From Pterobdella sp. o SKG-2022 (Eukaryota > Annelida > Clitellata > Hirudinida > Piscicolidae): 64,000 nt of DNA. Below, one piece after another: positions 48,701 to 58,868 of this stretch (positions are counted from its first letter, which is position 1; each line of letters opens with the position of its first letter). Both the position numbers and the translations under genes were made by a program. The notes under the pieces were generated by a model that saw only the letters and a program-made list of their open reading frames with translations, was not told the origin of the DNA and did no database searches. The stretch covers positions 23,454,589 through 23,518,588 of the forward strand of contig OZ038320.1 of the NCBI GenBank assembly GCA_964035795.1, given 5' to 3'.

Positions 48701-51700
48701 ATTTTATATTGGCTGGTGATTTCAACACCCCAAATTGTACCCCTCATGACAACCCGCTTTGTGCTCTTTTACGTGAACTCGAGCTGGTCCAGCACATAGA
48801 CTTCCCCACCCACAGACTTGGTAACATCCTTGACCTCATCATTACTCCAAAACCTAACAGTCATCTCATACAAAAAATCGGCAGAGAAACTTTTGACTTC
48901 GATCCCTATCTTATTTTATGCAGTCTCAACCTCGCTCCTCCTCCCCTTCCCCCTCGCATTGTAATTTCCCGCTCTTTTGAAAACTTTGATGATGCTGTCT
49001 TCGAGAAAGATTTCAGACATACCTATAATACACTACCTAACCTTTCTGATGTTCCAGTTCTTACAACAATGAACAACTCCTTTCAATCACTTATCGACCA
49101 CCATGCCCCCCTTCGCACCCACATCTTTCGCCCCAGCATTCACTCCCATCCCAAGCTATCTACTGACGTCATTGCCGCCAAAAGAAAAAGACGAAAACTT
49201 GAAAGAAAAGTTTCCTTATTGTTAAGGTCATCCAAGCTTGTTCCAGCCAGTCTTCTTGCTGTCCTCAAGGAATCTCGTAAGACTGCTCGCGCTCTCCTCT
49301 TTAAATCCCATGTTGATTATTTTACATGCTTGCATCTGTCAAACCAAACTCGAAAGTCTTCTGCCAACTCCATCCTACATAGATCCCATCCTTCTCCGCC
49401 ACGCGGCTCTTCAGAAACTATTAATCTTGTAAATACCTTCAGTAGCTTTTTTAAAAAGAAAATTGCTTTTATTCACAATTCTTTGCCAACGTCCATTTCG
49501 CACTGCACAGACCCTATTCTACCAGACAATCGAACACCATTCTTATTTTTCATTTTTCAGTATTGAAGAAGTGAGTAGGCTAATTCGCTCTTTACCCAAC
49601 AAATCTTCTCCATTAGACTTAATCCCCACATCCACTTTAAAACGTTTTTTTCACTTCTTTGCTCCAATATTTTCCAAACTTACCAATTTGTCTTTTTCAC
49701 AAGCAATATTCCCCGCCTCTTAAATCAGCACAAGTTTTTCCTTTGCTTAAGAAAGGCAATTTGGATCCTACCATTCCTTCGAACTACCGTCCTATTTCTA
49801 ACTTGAGCACCATTTCAAAAATTATCGAAAGACTCGTTCATTCCAGAATAACTTCTCACGTTTCATCATCTCCTAATTTTAATCCTTTTCAATCAGCATA
49901 TCGCAAGCACCACTCAACAGAAACCACATTCATACGCATCACTGACAGTCTTCGCAACATCTGCGCTACTGGACATGCGGCCGTTTTTGTTTCACTAAAC
50001 CTTTCTGCTGCTTTTGACACTCTTGATCACAATATCTTAATTGATATTTTGAATAGACACTTCAATATTTCTGATCTCGCTCTTTCTTGGTTTTGCTCTT
50101 ACCTCTCTCAACGTTCTCAGTTCGTTAAAATGGACAATTTCTCATCTTCTCTTACATCACTCAACTCAGGCGTGCCGCAGGGCTCCGTTCTGGGACCAAT
50201 CCTTTTCTCTCTTTATACATCACCCATGTGTAGCATTATTGTACAGCATGACTTGCTTTTTCACCAGTTTGCTGATGACATCACTCTTTTCACCGGAGTT
50301 TCTCACCCAGATCCTAGCCCCACTCTCTTTAAATTATCCAGTTATTTTTCCGCTCTAAACTCCTGGTTTTCCCAAAGCCAACTGAAACTAAAACCCACTA
50401 AGAGTGAGGTGATGTTTGTCGGCAGCTCTCGTCTTTTAGCAAAATAAAATTTCCCTTCTGTGGTAACTCTCGACGGCACCACACTTCCTATATCTTTCAA
50501 GCTCAAAATCTTAGGTTTCATCTTAGATACAAATTTGAACTTTGCTCACTTTATTTCTCAAATAATCCAATCTTCCAATTTCCATATCTATGCCATAAAA
50601 CAAGTACGCAAATTCTTACCTCTTTCCACTGCTAATGTCCTCTTTACCTCACTAGTTCTTTCCAGATTGGCTACTGTAATTCTCTCTTGCGGGCAGCCAA
50701 ACTATCTTTTATGCAAACTTTAAGCCCTCCAAAACCACGCGGCCAAGACGGTTCTTCAAGCTGATTATTTCAGCTCTTCCAGCGACTGTCTTGATCGTTT
50801 ACACTGGTTACCTGTCTCCCAAAGATGCAAGTTTAAATTACTTTGGCTCATTGCATGCACTTTCAAGCTTGAACAACCTGCTTATCTTTTTGATCTTTTG
50901 TCAATCAGACACAGACGTCAACCACTCAGATCCTTGCACTCTGGTCTCCAGCTTCATCAACCTGTTTCTTCAGGCTTGTTTACTAGTCGCTCTTTTTCTC
51001 ACCAGGCTCCACGTCTGTGGAATTCACTTCCCTCTAACATGCGCTCATCGCCTTCTCTCATGAACTTTGGCAAACTTTTGAAAACTCACTTATACCATAA
51101 GCATCTCCAGTCATAATCTCTTACAAACCTTGAGCGACTCCGAAGCAATCTTGAATTGATAACTGTGCGCTATAAAAATCTTAATAATAATATCCTAGTA
51201 ACTGGGTTTGACAGCAGTCGACCTAGATTATTGATACTCCTTTAGAGTAGTTTATAAAATAACCCATTTATTTGAGACAAATGCTTATACTGCCAGTCTG
51301 AGCTAACATCCTACTTGAAATTATCAAATTCGAGATCCGCCGTTACCAATTTTGTGCCTAATCTTTAAATATACTACTACTGCTACTACTACTACTAATA
51401 ATAATAATAATGATAGTATAAGGAAAATTTGTTCATGAGCATCTGACGTTAAACTGCACCAAACTTAGCTCTTGAATTTTAAGGTTGCTTTCCCGTTGAA
51501 ACCTCGATAACAATAGACTCTGGTAGCAGGTATCGACAAACTGTCCAAGTGTGAGAACGGTGGATCTTGAATTTGATATTTTCAAGTTTGACGTTAGCTC
51601 GGACTGGCAGTCTATAAAAGTTTCTTTCGAATGGCCCATTTTATGAATTAAATTGTCAGTGGTATCAATAATCTAGGCTTGCTATTGTCAACTCTACTGC

Positions 51701-53676
51701 ACTGAGATATATACAGAAGTATAATCTAATAGTGGTATTTATTGTTATTATTAAAATATTTTTTTTAAATTTTATATAAATAACTCAAACTTAATTAATA
51801 AAATTTGTATTTTATAACATTAAATCTAAAACTGGAATGGTGTTTTATCTATCTCGCGTGGTTTATTTCATGTGTTTTAGATGTTTTATTGTATTTCATT
51901 TTCAGCTTTTTTACAATCATTTTTTTTCACATTTACTACATTATATACATTATATTATTAATTTATCATTCAAATTTTTATGATTGTATTACTTTTTTGT
52001 TATAGATTCTATTTGCTTTCTTTGATACCTGAAGGTGATTATCACTGTTCTAAATAACTCAGAAAGCTTTCTTGAGTTATTTCAGCCCAAAATGTGCAAT
52101 TAAAGGCTATTAGTAGTCTTTCGCCTAGTTTTTCAATTATATATTCTATAGCCCAGCATTGTTCTTTAAATCCTGGTAGTAAAATTTACAGGCTTATTAA
52201 CATAGAAGCATTTTTTTAAAGAAGCTATAGAAATAGAAACACCATTTGGACAAAGTAAAAACAATCCGACTACGAATAATGTTATAAAAGCAGAAATAAT
52301 TTAATAAACTTTTTCAAAGTTAGTTCAATTTAGAAACATTCACATAAATAGATAATATTTCAAGTTATAGAAATAAAATAAATATCTAAAATGTAATTTA
52401 TAAGTGTAAAAAACATTGAAAAAGATAAACCTATAAATGAAATTTCTAAAGGGTTCAATAGATGAAAAATTTAATAGTCGGTCTATAACACAGTTATAAT
52501 TATATGATTGAAAGATAACTTGAGAATGTAAGTTTGTTTTACAAGAAACTTCGTGAAAATTTTTTTTTCAATACTTAGTTTCTTACATACAAAGATTAAG
52601 GGATTATGATAAAAAAAGATGAGGATTAAGAAAATTAAATTAATTAAAATTCAGTTGATGTGGCCATCAATTTTATATAAAAATATATGTTTAACGAACT
52701 AGAAAAAACAATGAAAAAATACATTGATTTGCCAAAAAAAAAAACACTTCAAAACTTCGAACATTTCACCTCAAAAAAGATGATTTGTGGAATTTAAAAA
52801 ACAACTGGCAATAAAATATTGAGAAACACTAATTAGATGAAAGACAATGAAGATAAATTATGAAATATCAACATTGGATCGTATTTGACAGTGGCAAGGC
52901 AAACTGCCAAATCGTGAAAACGGAAATTCAGATAATTTCGAGTTAGAGGTTTGCTAAGGCTGGCAGTCTATACACTCTTTCCAAATAAAATGACTTTTAT
53001 TGAAGTAGTAGTATCAAAAATCTAGGCAGACTACTGTCAACCCCGTTACATCATTATAATCTTATATATATTTTTTTCATATGTTTAATAATATAAACTA
53101 AAAGCAATCCTGATCATTGCCGACCAAGATTTTGTGGTTTAGTGAATAATTAACATTAGATATGCTAATAATTCGGCCCAAATGTTATAATAGTTGCTCC
53201 AAAAACTATGATTTGAATCAAGACGTTTCGCTCAAAATGAAACTTTTAAATCGTTGCATTGTAAAATCTACTTTCACATTCAATAATTAGTTCAAGATTT
53301 TGAATGAAATAAATTTTCAAAAGCATATTACGTTCAAGGTTTGAAAAAAATATCAAATCTCCTTAAACTGAGAAATGTTGGCTTGTATAGTTAAAAATTG
53401 AATGATTAAGACCGTTAACAACGGATATCATACGCGGTACTTATGAACTAATTGGGTCATAAAATTCAAACAAATCACAATTCATCATTGATTTCAAACT
53501 CATCAACATCTACATTCGTCTGCAGGCAAATGTATGATGGTGTTTTATGAGCAGTTGGTCCTGCATCCACGAGAGATGCTTAAGAAAATTCTTTCATTTT
53601 TGGATGTCCCGTGGGACGATAAAGTGATGCACCATGAAAAATACATCAACAAGCCTGGTGGTATTTCCTTATCTAA
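39753..53676 (+). CDS. TPST: Tyrosylprotein sulfotransferase, exons 1-4 (3' part not found)
   Basis: Golgi type II membrane enzyme that transfers sulfate from PAPS to tyrosines of secreted and membrane proteins. Exons: 39753-40061, 40169-40466, 42350-42439, 53526-53676. Phases agree; they encode about 282 residues, then the frame continues (phase 2). A short cytosolic tail is followed by a TM segment (residues 16-30). The 5'-PSB loop [19 protein letters not shown] has PRSGTT at 79-84, followed by the catalytic Glu in CGEETR (about E100). The 3'-phosphate site [11 protein letters not shown], then RKVTITG; exon 3 gives GFDLNDF..KWDQ; exon 4 gives [10 protein letters not shown] and GGISLSK. The family continues with a VERS..DQVIKP segment, which I do not find before the window end. 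Introns 2 and 3 are 1.9 kb and 11.1 kb, and the latter is full of repeats. Start: first ATG before the TM, with a purine-poor context. Confidence 0.9.
41330..41880 (+). mobile_element. Possible decayed L1-like LINE endonuclease segment
   Basis: A translation near 41745-41820 gives [14 protein letters not shown] and INKWRWF, reminiscent of the start of an L1-type endonuclease (IVGLTE). The region is less AT-rich than its surroundings and riddled with stops. Confidence 0.35.
42440..45189. other. TPST intron 3, proximal part
   Basis: Very AT-rich intronic sequence. No exon, repeat or RNA gene was recognised on either strand. Confidence 0.4.
45190..45790 (+). mobile_element. Non-LTR retrotransposon 3' fragment with GATGATG tail (family E)
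   Basis: Translations over three frames give [36 protein letters not shown], then [20 protein letters not shown] and KPELAQNR. This is the conserved C-terminal tail of RTE/L1-like polyproteins. The element ends CCAACCCATGCTTGCATGG, a short linker, and CGATGATGATGATG. Frameshifts near 45370 and 45590 show it is dead. Confidence 0.8.
45791..47854. other. TPST intron 3, middle part
   Basis: AT-rich intronic sequence. The minus-strand open frame at 47354-47617 resembles nothing I know. No repeat identified. Confidence 0.4.
47855..51195 (+). mobile_element. L2/CR1-like LINE, near full length but broken
   Basis: Sister of the intact copy at 58.8-62.2 kb. 47855-48260 is a decayed ORF1 end with one surviving zinc-knuckle-like block (CEHCGKDH). 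The endonuclease spans about 48380-49100: the TrpTGG of LTETW is TGA at 48401, GDFNTPNC is kept, and the catalytic SDH is changed to FDP (48890s). Reverse transcriptase runs through frames 49463-49723, 49659-50447 and 50460-50723, with FADDITLF intact near 50266. Frameshifts near 49560, 49720 and 50445 kill the ORF. The end is GCGCTATAAAAATC plus a (TAA)n tail. It is intronic in TPST, in sense orientation. Confidence 0.88.
51204..51694. mobile_element. Non-autonomous element with ~150-bp inverted repeats
   Basis: The left arm (51204-51355) starts GGGTTTGACAGCAGTCGACC. The right arm (51540-51694), read in reverse, starts GAGTTGACAATAGCAAGCC. Both continue with CTAGATTATTGATAC, ACTGCCAGTC, GAGCTAAC and ATCAAATTC. 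The loop holds a (TAC)n/(TAA)n repeat and no gene. The element begins within about 10 bases of the LINE tail, so one probably inserted beside the other. Confidence 0.75.
51376..51412. repeat. (TAC)n (TAA)n simple repeat
   Basis: ACTACTACTGCTACTACTAC followed by five TAA units. Lies in the loop of the inverted-repeat element. Confidence 0.9.
52895..53045. mobile_element. Solo arm of the 51-kb inverted-repeat family
   Basis: GGCTGGCAGTCTATA at 52970, then GTATCAAAAATCTAGGC and CTACTGTCAACCCC, reproduces the right arm of 51540-51694. I see no matching left arm, so it is half an element. Confidence 0.6.
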
Positions 53677-54239
53677 GTGAGTGCCTTTATGTCTTCATTT
53701 TTCTTAATTATAAATGGGTTTTATGATATAGTTTGTATCAAGATTTTTCAATTTAATTGCAGATTTTGCGTTTATTTTTCAATTAATTTTTCGTTAAATC
53801 TAATATTTGTTTAGTTTTTCTTATTTTATAGTGTTTTTCCACTATAATTTTGAGTTTTGTTATTGGCTTCATCCAGCAAATATTATCTCATCATACGAAA
53901 GATTTGTCAGATGCGATTACTTTTTCATTTCATTTCTTCTCTTTTTTCAAGCTAATATCAAATATTTCTTTGAAGTTCTTTAATTCGAAAACCGTAATTG
54001 AAACCAAGTGACTAGCGCTGATTGGTTGCATCAGGTCAGTACTTCCATAATGAAGCACACTCAAGTGTGAATCTTTGCACTAGTGATTTCAGTCGGTTAA
54101 AAATCATTGTTTTGCACTTTTTTATCTGTTCTGCCACTTGTCCAACTTTAAAATTGGCTTTTTGGTTTTGTATCCAATTATTCACATGTTTTCTCATTTT
54201 CTGCTTTTTATTCTTTCATGTTTAAATACTTGTAAGCAG
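53677..54239. other. TPST region after exon 4
   Basis: Begins with the GTGAGT donor of TPST exon 4. I find no further TPST exon here. Confidence 0.4.
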
Positions 54240-54965
54240 TGGGTTCATGCATGTTGTGCTAGGGAGAGTTTCTTGTAGGATGAATGGAAATTTTGAATGC
54301 AGACCTTGTATGAATGTTTTAATTGAGAAATGGAGTATTTCAAATGGTTGTCTGAGTGAGTTTGAGAGGTTAGAAAATTTCTGTTATCTGAATGACAATA
54401 CGATTAGCAGTGAAAGAAGTGAGCTAGCTGTTACACAAAAGCTGTAATAAAAGACAGTATGCCTTCTATGCTATGTGGTGAAAGACAAAAATGGAATATC
54501 AAAGGACAACTTCAGAGAACATGTGTGAGGCTTTTCATGACATAGCTAGGAAACTTGGGTGGTAAGATCCGTTCAAAAAAGGTATTTTGAAATGAGCAGA
54601 AAAACTGATGCTTCGAATGATGTGTGGTTGTAAATACAAAGAAGATGCTAGTTAGCTTAGGGATGAATAACACGATTTCGTCAAAATTTTTAAGACAATG
54701 GTGTTTGGTATGGCTGGGTCATGTTGTATAGAAAAGGAATGATGATTGTGTTGAGCAGGCATGGAAGTTTGAGGTTGAAGACAGTAGGGGAAGCAGAAGG
54801 TCAAGGTTAGCTGGGAGAAGTATAATCGAAAACATTTGTCGTGGGCTTAGGTTAGTGTTTGAGGATGCTTGATATAGAGTGTATTGGAGAAAGAGGGTTA
54901 GGTCATGTTAAGAAGTCAGTAACGCCTTGGAAAAGAGAAAGATGCTGACAAATAAAATGATGATG
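54240..54965 (+). mobile_element. Non-LTR retrotransposon C-terminal fragment (family C, second copy)
   Basis: FERLENFCYLNDNTISSE matches the late RT region (FKYLG motif) of RTE/L1-like elements. Later bases (GGCTGGGTCATGTTGT, GAGGTTGAAGACAGTAGGGG) match 26747-26825. It ends in AAAATGATGATG. Many stops. Confidence 0.75.
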
Positions 54966-56167
54966 AAAATATATTTGAATGCTCTGATTGAAGTTACAAG
55001 TTTATTTTGTATAATTCCATGTTTTTTATTGATTGGATTTGAGATAAACTCAAATGAGTAAAAACAAGTTCAGAGCAATTTGAGTTTAAAATAAAATAAT
55101 CAATTTTTTACTTAAATAAAGTGCAAAAATATAATGATGATGGCGTTTTTTTTAAATAGCTTTATGTTCTTGAAGTGTTATTGATTTTAGATTTCTATCT
55201 GTTGTAATCAAATTTATTTTAAGACTTAAATGGTGAAAACATTGAAAAAAAAACAATAAACTTTGTCTTTTTTGTGTTTTAACAAATAATTCAAGTTTTT
55301 GTCAAGATTTTCGAATACCTTTTCAGCACTTCAAGTCATAATAAAGCTTTAAATATAACTTATAAAAGTGAAAAATTGAATTTTACTAATTGAAGAATCA
55401 CTCTTCATGCAAATTAATGTACATACAGCTTCATTTATAATACAAAATTTGATAAGTATTGAATAACTAGGTTAGTTACAAAAAAACTTCAAACAAAAAG
55501 ATTCTTATTTACTAAGCATTATTATTGTATTTAATTACTTCCTTCCAATATATATTTAAATATAAAACCATCGTTATTCTTGGTTTAGAAATAAAGATTT
55601 TAATTAGCTATTGAGGATTTGATTATTTCCGGATATTGATTTGTTCACCTGTTTCGAAGCATTTTGCAATGGATACGTTAATCGTATAAAGTTGGGAAGT
55701 TATCATTTACAAGACTAATCAATGCTGATAATCATTAAAATTAGTTTCATCTTGTTTTTTTCAAGTTCAGTTTTATAATGATGTGTGAATACATTTTTGA
55801 ACAAACGTTGAATCAACAGAATTTCTTAATTCATCGGGTGGTTCACCAGTACGTGGTGGGATGATAAATGAATAGTTGGCATGATTTATTAAGAAAAAAT
55901 TTTCTTATAAAAACTTTCCAAAACTAATTTACTGCGATAAAAGTGCGCCAAATTATTAAACAAAATTTGTGATTTATTTCTTTGTCCGAATTAAAGTTTG
56001 AAATCTATTATCAACCAAAACTTTAATTTTAGTTTTGGATTTTTTTCAGCTTTAAAATTGTTTCATAAAACTTAAATATATAAATAGAGAAATTCAATAA
56101 AATCGGTTTCATAATTAGTAAAATACACATTTTTCATTTATTTCCAAAATTAAAATTTATTTGAATC
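54966..56167. other. AT-rich stretch
   Basis: Nothing recognisable on either strand. Confidence 0.35.
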
Positions 56168-56317
56168 CTGCAAGTTATTTGAATTTAAAAGGTAATTTTG
56201 TTAAGTACAAAGATTTTCATTAACAAAGTAAAATTATCAAGTACTTGATAATGTTACTTTGTTAAAGAAAATCTTTGTACTTAATAAAATTACTTTTAGT
56301 GTTCAAATAATTTGCAG
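56168..56317. mobile_element. Hairpin MITE-like element A2 (150-bp palindrome)
   Basis: A nearly perfect palindrome centred on CAAGTACTTG (56238-56247), with arms of about 75 bases starting CTGCAAGTTATTTGAA. The inner 60 bases match the element at 3160-3345 (AACAAAGTAACATTATCAAG). It has no loop and no coding sequence. Confidence 0.8.
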
Positions 56318-58784
56318 TATTTACTTTGGCTAAAGAAGATTATTATTTGAATCATTTAAAAAAAATTTCTGTCAATCCACAATCGTTCAGTAAATCAGAT
56401 TAATGTGTCGAAATTTTTAGCTCTGTTGAATAAATGTGTAAGAATTTCTTATAAATTGAATTTTTATTTATTTAACGTGTCTTCAAAATAAAAGTGCCAA
56501 ACGTTCAGTGGTTTGATGGTCTTAAGCTTCTTTGTTTTTTTTATATTTTTTTATTTGATTTTTTTATAATTCATTTATATCTTCATGAACTACACTTTGA
56601 AAAATTTATATGCTATGTGGAATCCAGGGATTTATAATTAAATTTCAGTTAAAATATATAATAAAATAATTGGAATTTTTTCACACTTCTTTTATCACTA
56701 AATTGAAACTTCATTTTCAATATTTATATTTGTTAAATAAAATCGTCAAAAGAGCTTTTGAAGATGATCTTATTATAATTGATTGATGGAAAATTCCAAA
56801 GATATTTTGTTTCGCATTTTGAATTCACAAGCATTCTCGTCTTGATTTAAATTTTTATAAAACTTTTGACGGTTCAAGTCTTGTCATTTTATGTTTTCGA
56901 ATGATCGACACTAAAATGGAATCTAAATAGAATTTCGAAATCGTCTGCGAATTTATTATCAATATAATGATGAACTTAATTTTGAAGATAAAAGAATGTT
57001 TATGTTTTTTTATTTATGTAATTGATATTCAGTACTATTCGAAACTCGCTGGGATCAGATGAAGCGTTGACACTTATAAAAACTTTACTCTACTGTATGA
57101 AGACTTAATAAGTTAAATTTGTTTTTTGGGATATTTAATTCGATCACTCGAGAGAATTTCAATGATCAAATATATTTAAAAACAGCACTAATTCACAAAT
57201 ACATAGCAAGGTGGTAATGTTTTTTGCCTTTTTTTTTTTACAGTTCTTCGTTAAAAAAATTAAAATTTTTTTTCAATTATATAAAACATTCATTAAAAAG
57301 ATTATGTTTAATAAGCGTATCATTTCATTTTTTTTGTTATACTTGGAAGCAATCGACAAAGCTCAAGATTGTGACTATGAATAATTATATTGAATATTTC
57401 AAGCTCATTTCATCCTAATACAGTATAAGAATTATTGTTTCAAATAGATTTCAATTATCATTGGATGATTTTTTAAAATTTTTTAGAAAACTGTTACTGT
57501 TTTCCATATGAAAAACCTTGACTTTTATCAGACTGAATTCTTCTTGGAGCAAAAATAAATGTTTTATTCAATTAAAGATTCTCTATTTTAAGTTTGTATA
57601 ATTCTCAATATGGTAACATTTACTCAAGTTCAAATCTAATCTGAGTTTTCGTCTCATTACTTGTTTGACGCGGCATATATCGTTATCATTCATTACAATT
57701 TTTGTGCTTACGCCTGCGTGACTTCTTTGTTAATTTTTGTTCCTGTTTATATTGTTGTGTTTGATAAATTATTTCTTTTTTAACATTTTATTTTCAAAAA
57801 TTTTGACACAGTATGGCTATTTAAAGTAATCTAGATTTTGTTTCAACCTTATTCAATATATAAGTTTGAAATTAATATACTAACTTTAAAAAGGTTTCAC
57901 TTCTAAATCTAAGAATATAATATTAGCCAAGAACGTGGTTAGCTATAGATAAATTTACTTTAGTTGATTTTTGCGTTACACAATTTTTGTTTGCAGTACA
58001 AGAGATATTTCAAATAAAATCTTTCCCTATGGCATTTAAAAAATAATAAAAATATTTTCTGTTTCGTTTACACTGCTATTAAGAATTGTTGTTTTTTACT
58101 TAGTTTTTGGTGTTATTTTCCGAAGAAATAGCTCGAATATTTGGTATCTTATTTTAAGCTAAAATATAAATGTTTCATTTCTATGATTTTCTATATTTTA
58201 TTATATGCATCTTTTTCATTTTTTTAAAATAATATTTTGCTTGTTTTATTAGCTTTATTACTATGTTTACTACGTGCTTTTCATAGCTACAACGTTCATT
58301 CTAGAATGTCGATATAACAAGAATCATTAATTCCTATATTTTTCATTTAAAATTCTCTTTTGATATATATTTGAAAATTTGTGTAGTTTTCGCATAGAAA
58401 CCACTGATTGCAAACAGATAAATAAATTTTTCTCTAATTTTTTTTACCCCTATTGCACTCGAATATAATTAAAGAAATGCACTCTCAGTTCATGTAATAG
58501 GCTTTAACATTTTGCTATTACAACAAATTTCCCTAGCCCAAGAGAAATGTAAATAAGATCAAATATTTGAAAATTTTTAGAAAATAACTTTTATTTCAGG
58601 CATTTTAGTATCTTTCCAAAATAATTCTTTTCAATACAAAAATTTTTCATAAATTATTTTATAGTATTATGGACTTCAGTTAGGTAAAAATTGTACAAAT
58701 GAAAAAACTAAAATTTTACTTAGCCACTGATAAATGTACGATGAACTATAGAACGGAGTTTTTTTTTTTAAAGTTTCATTCATA
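56318..58784. other. AT-rich stretch, no exon found
   Basis: Very low complexity in places. Small open frames (57224-57418 and others) are homopolymer-driven. No TPST exon seen. Confidence 0.4.
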
Positions 58785-58868
58785 TTATCGTTTATTTGTA
58801 TTTGTATTTGTAGGGCGCGCAGTTTGCAAACTAGGTTTGCTGCAGAGGCGCTGTTCTAATCAGAAGGG

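Noticed and set aside
48442..49566. A 374-residue host protein
   Set aside because: It is the endonuclease part of a broken LINE copy.
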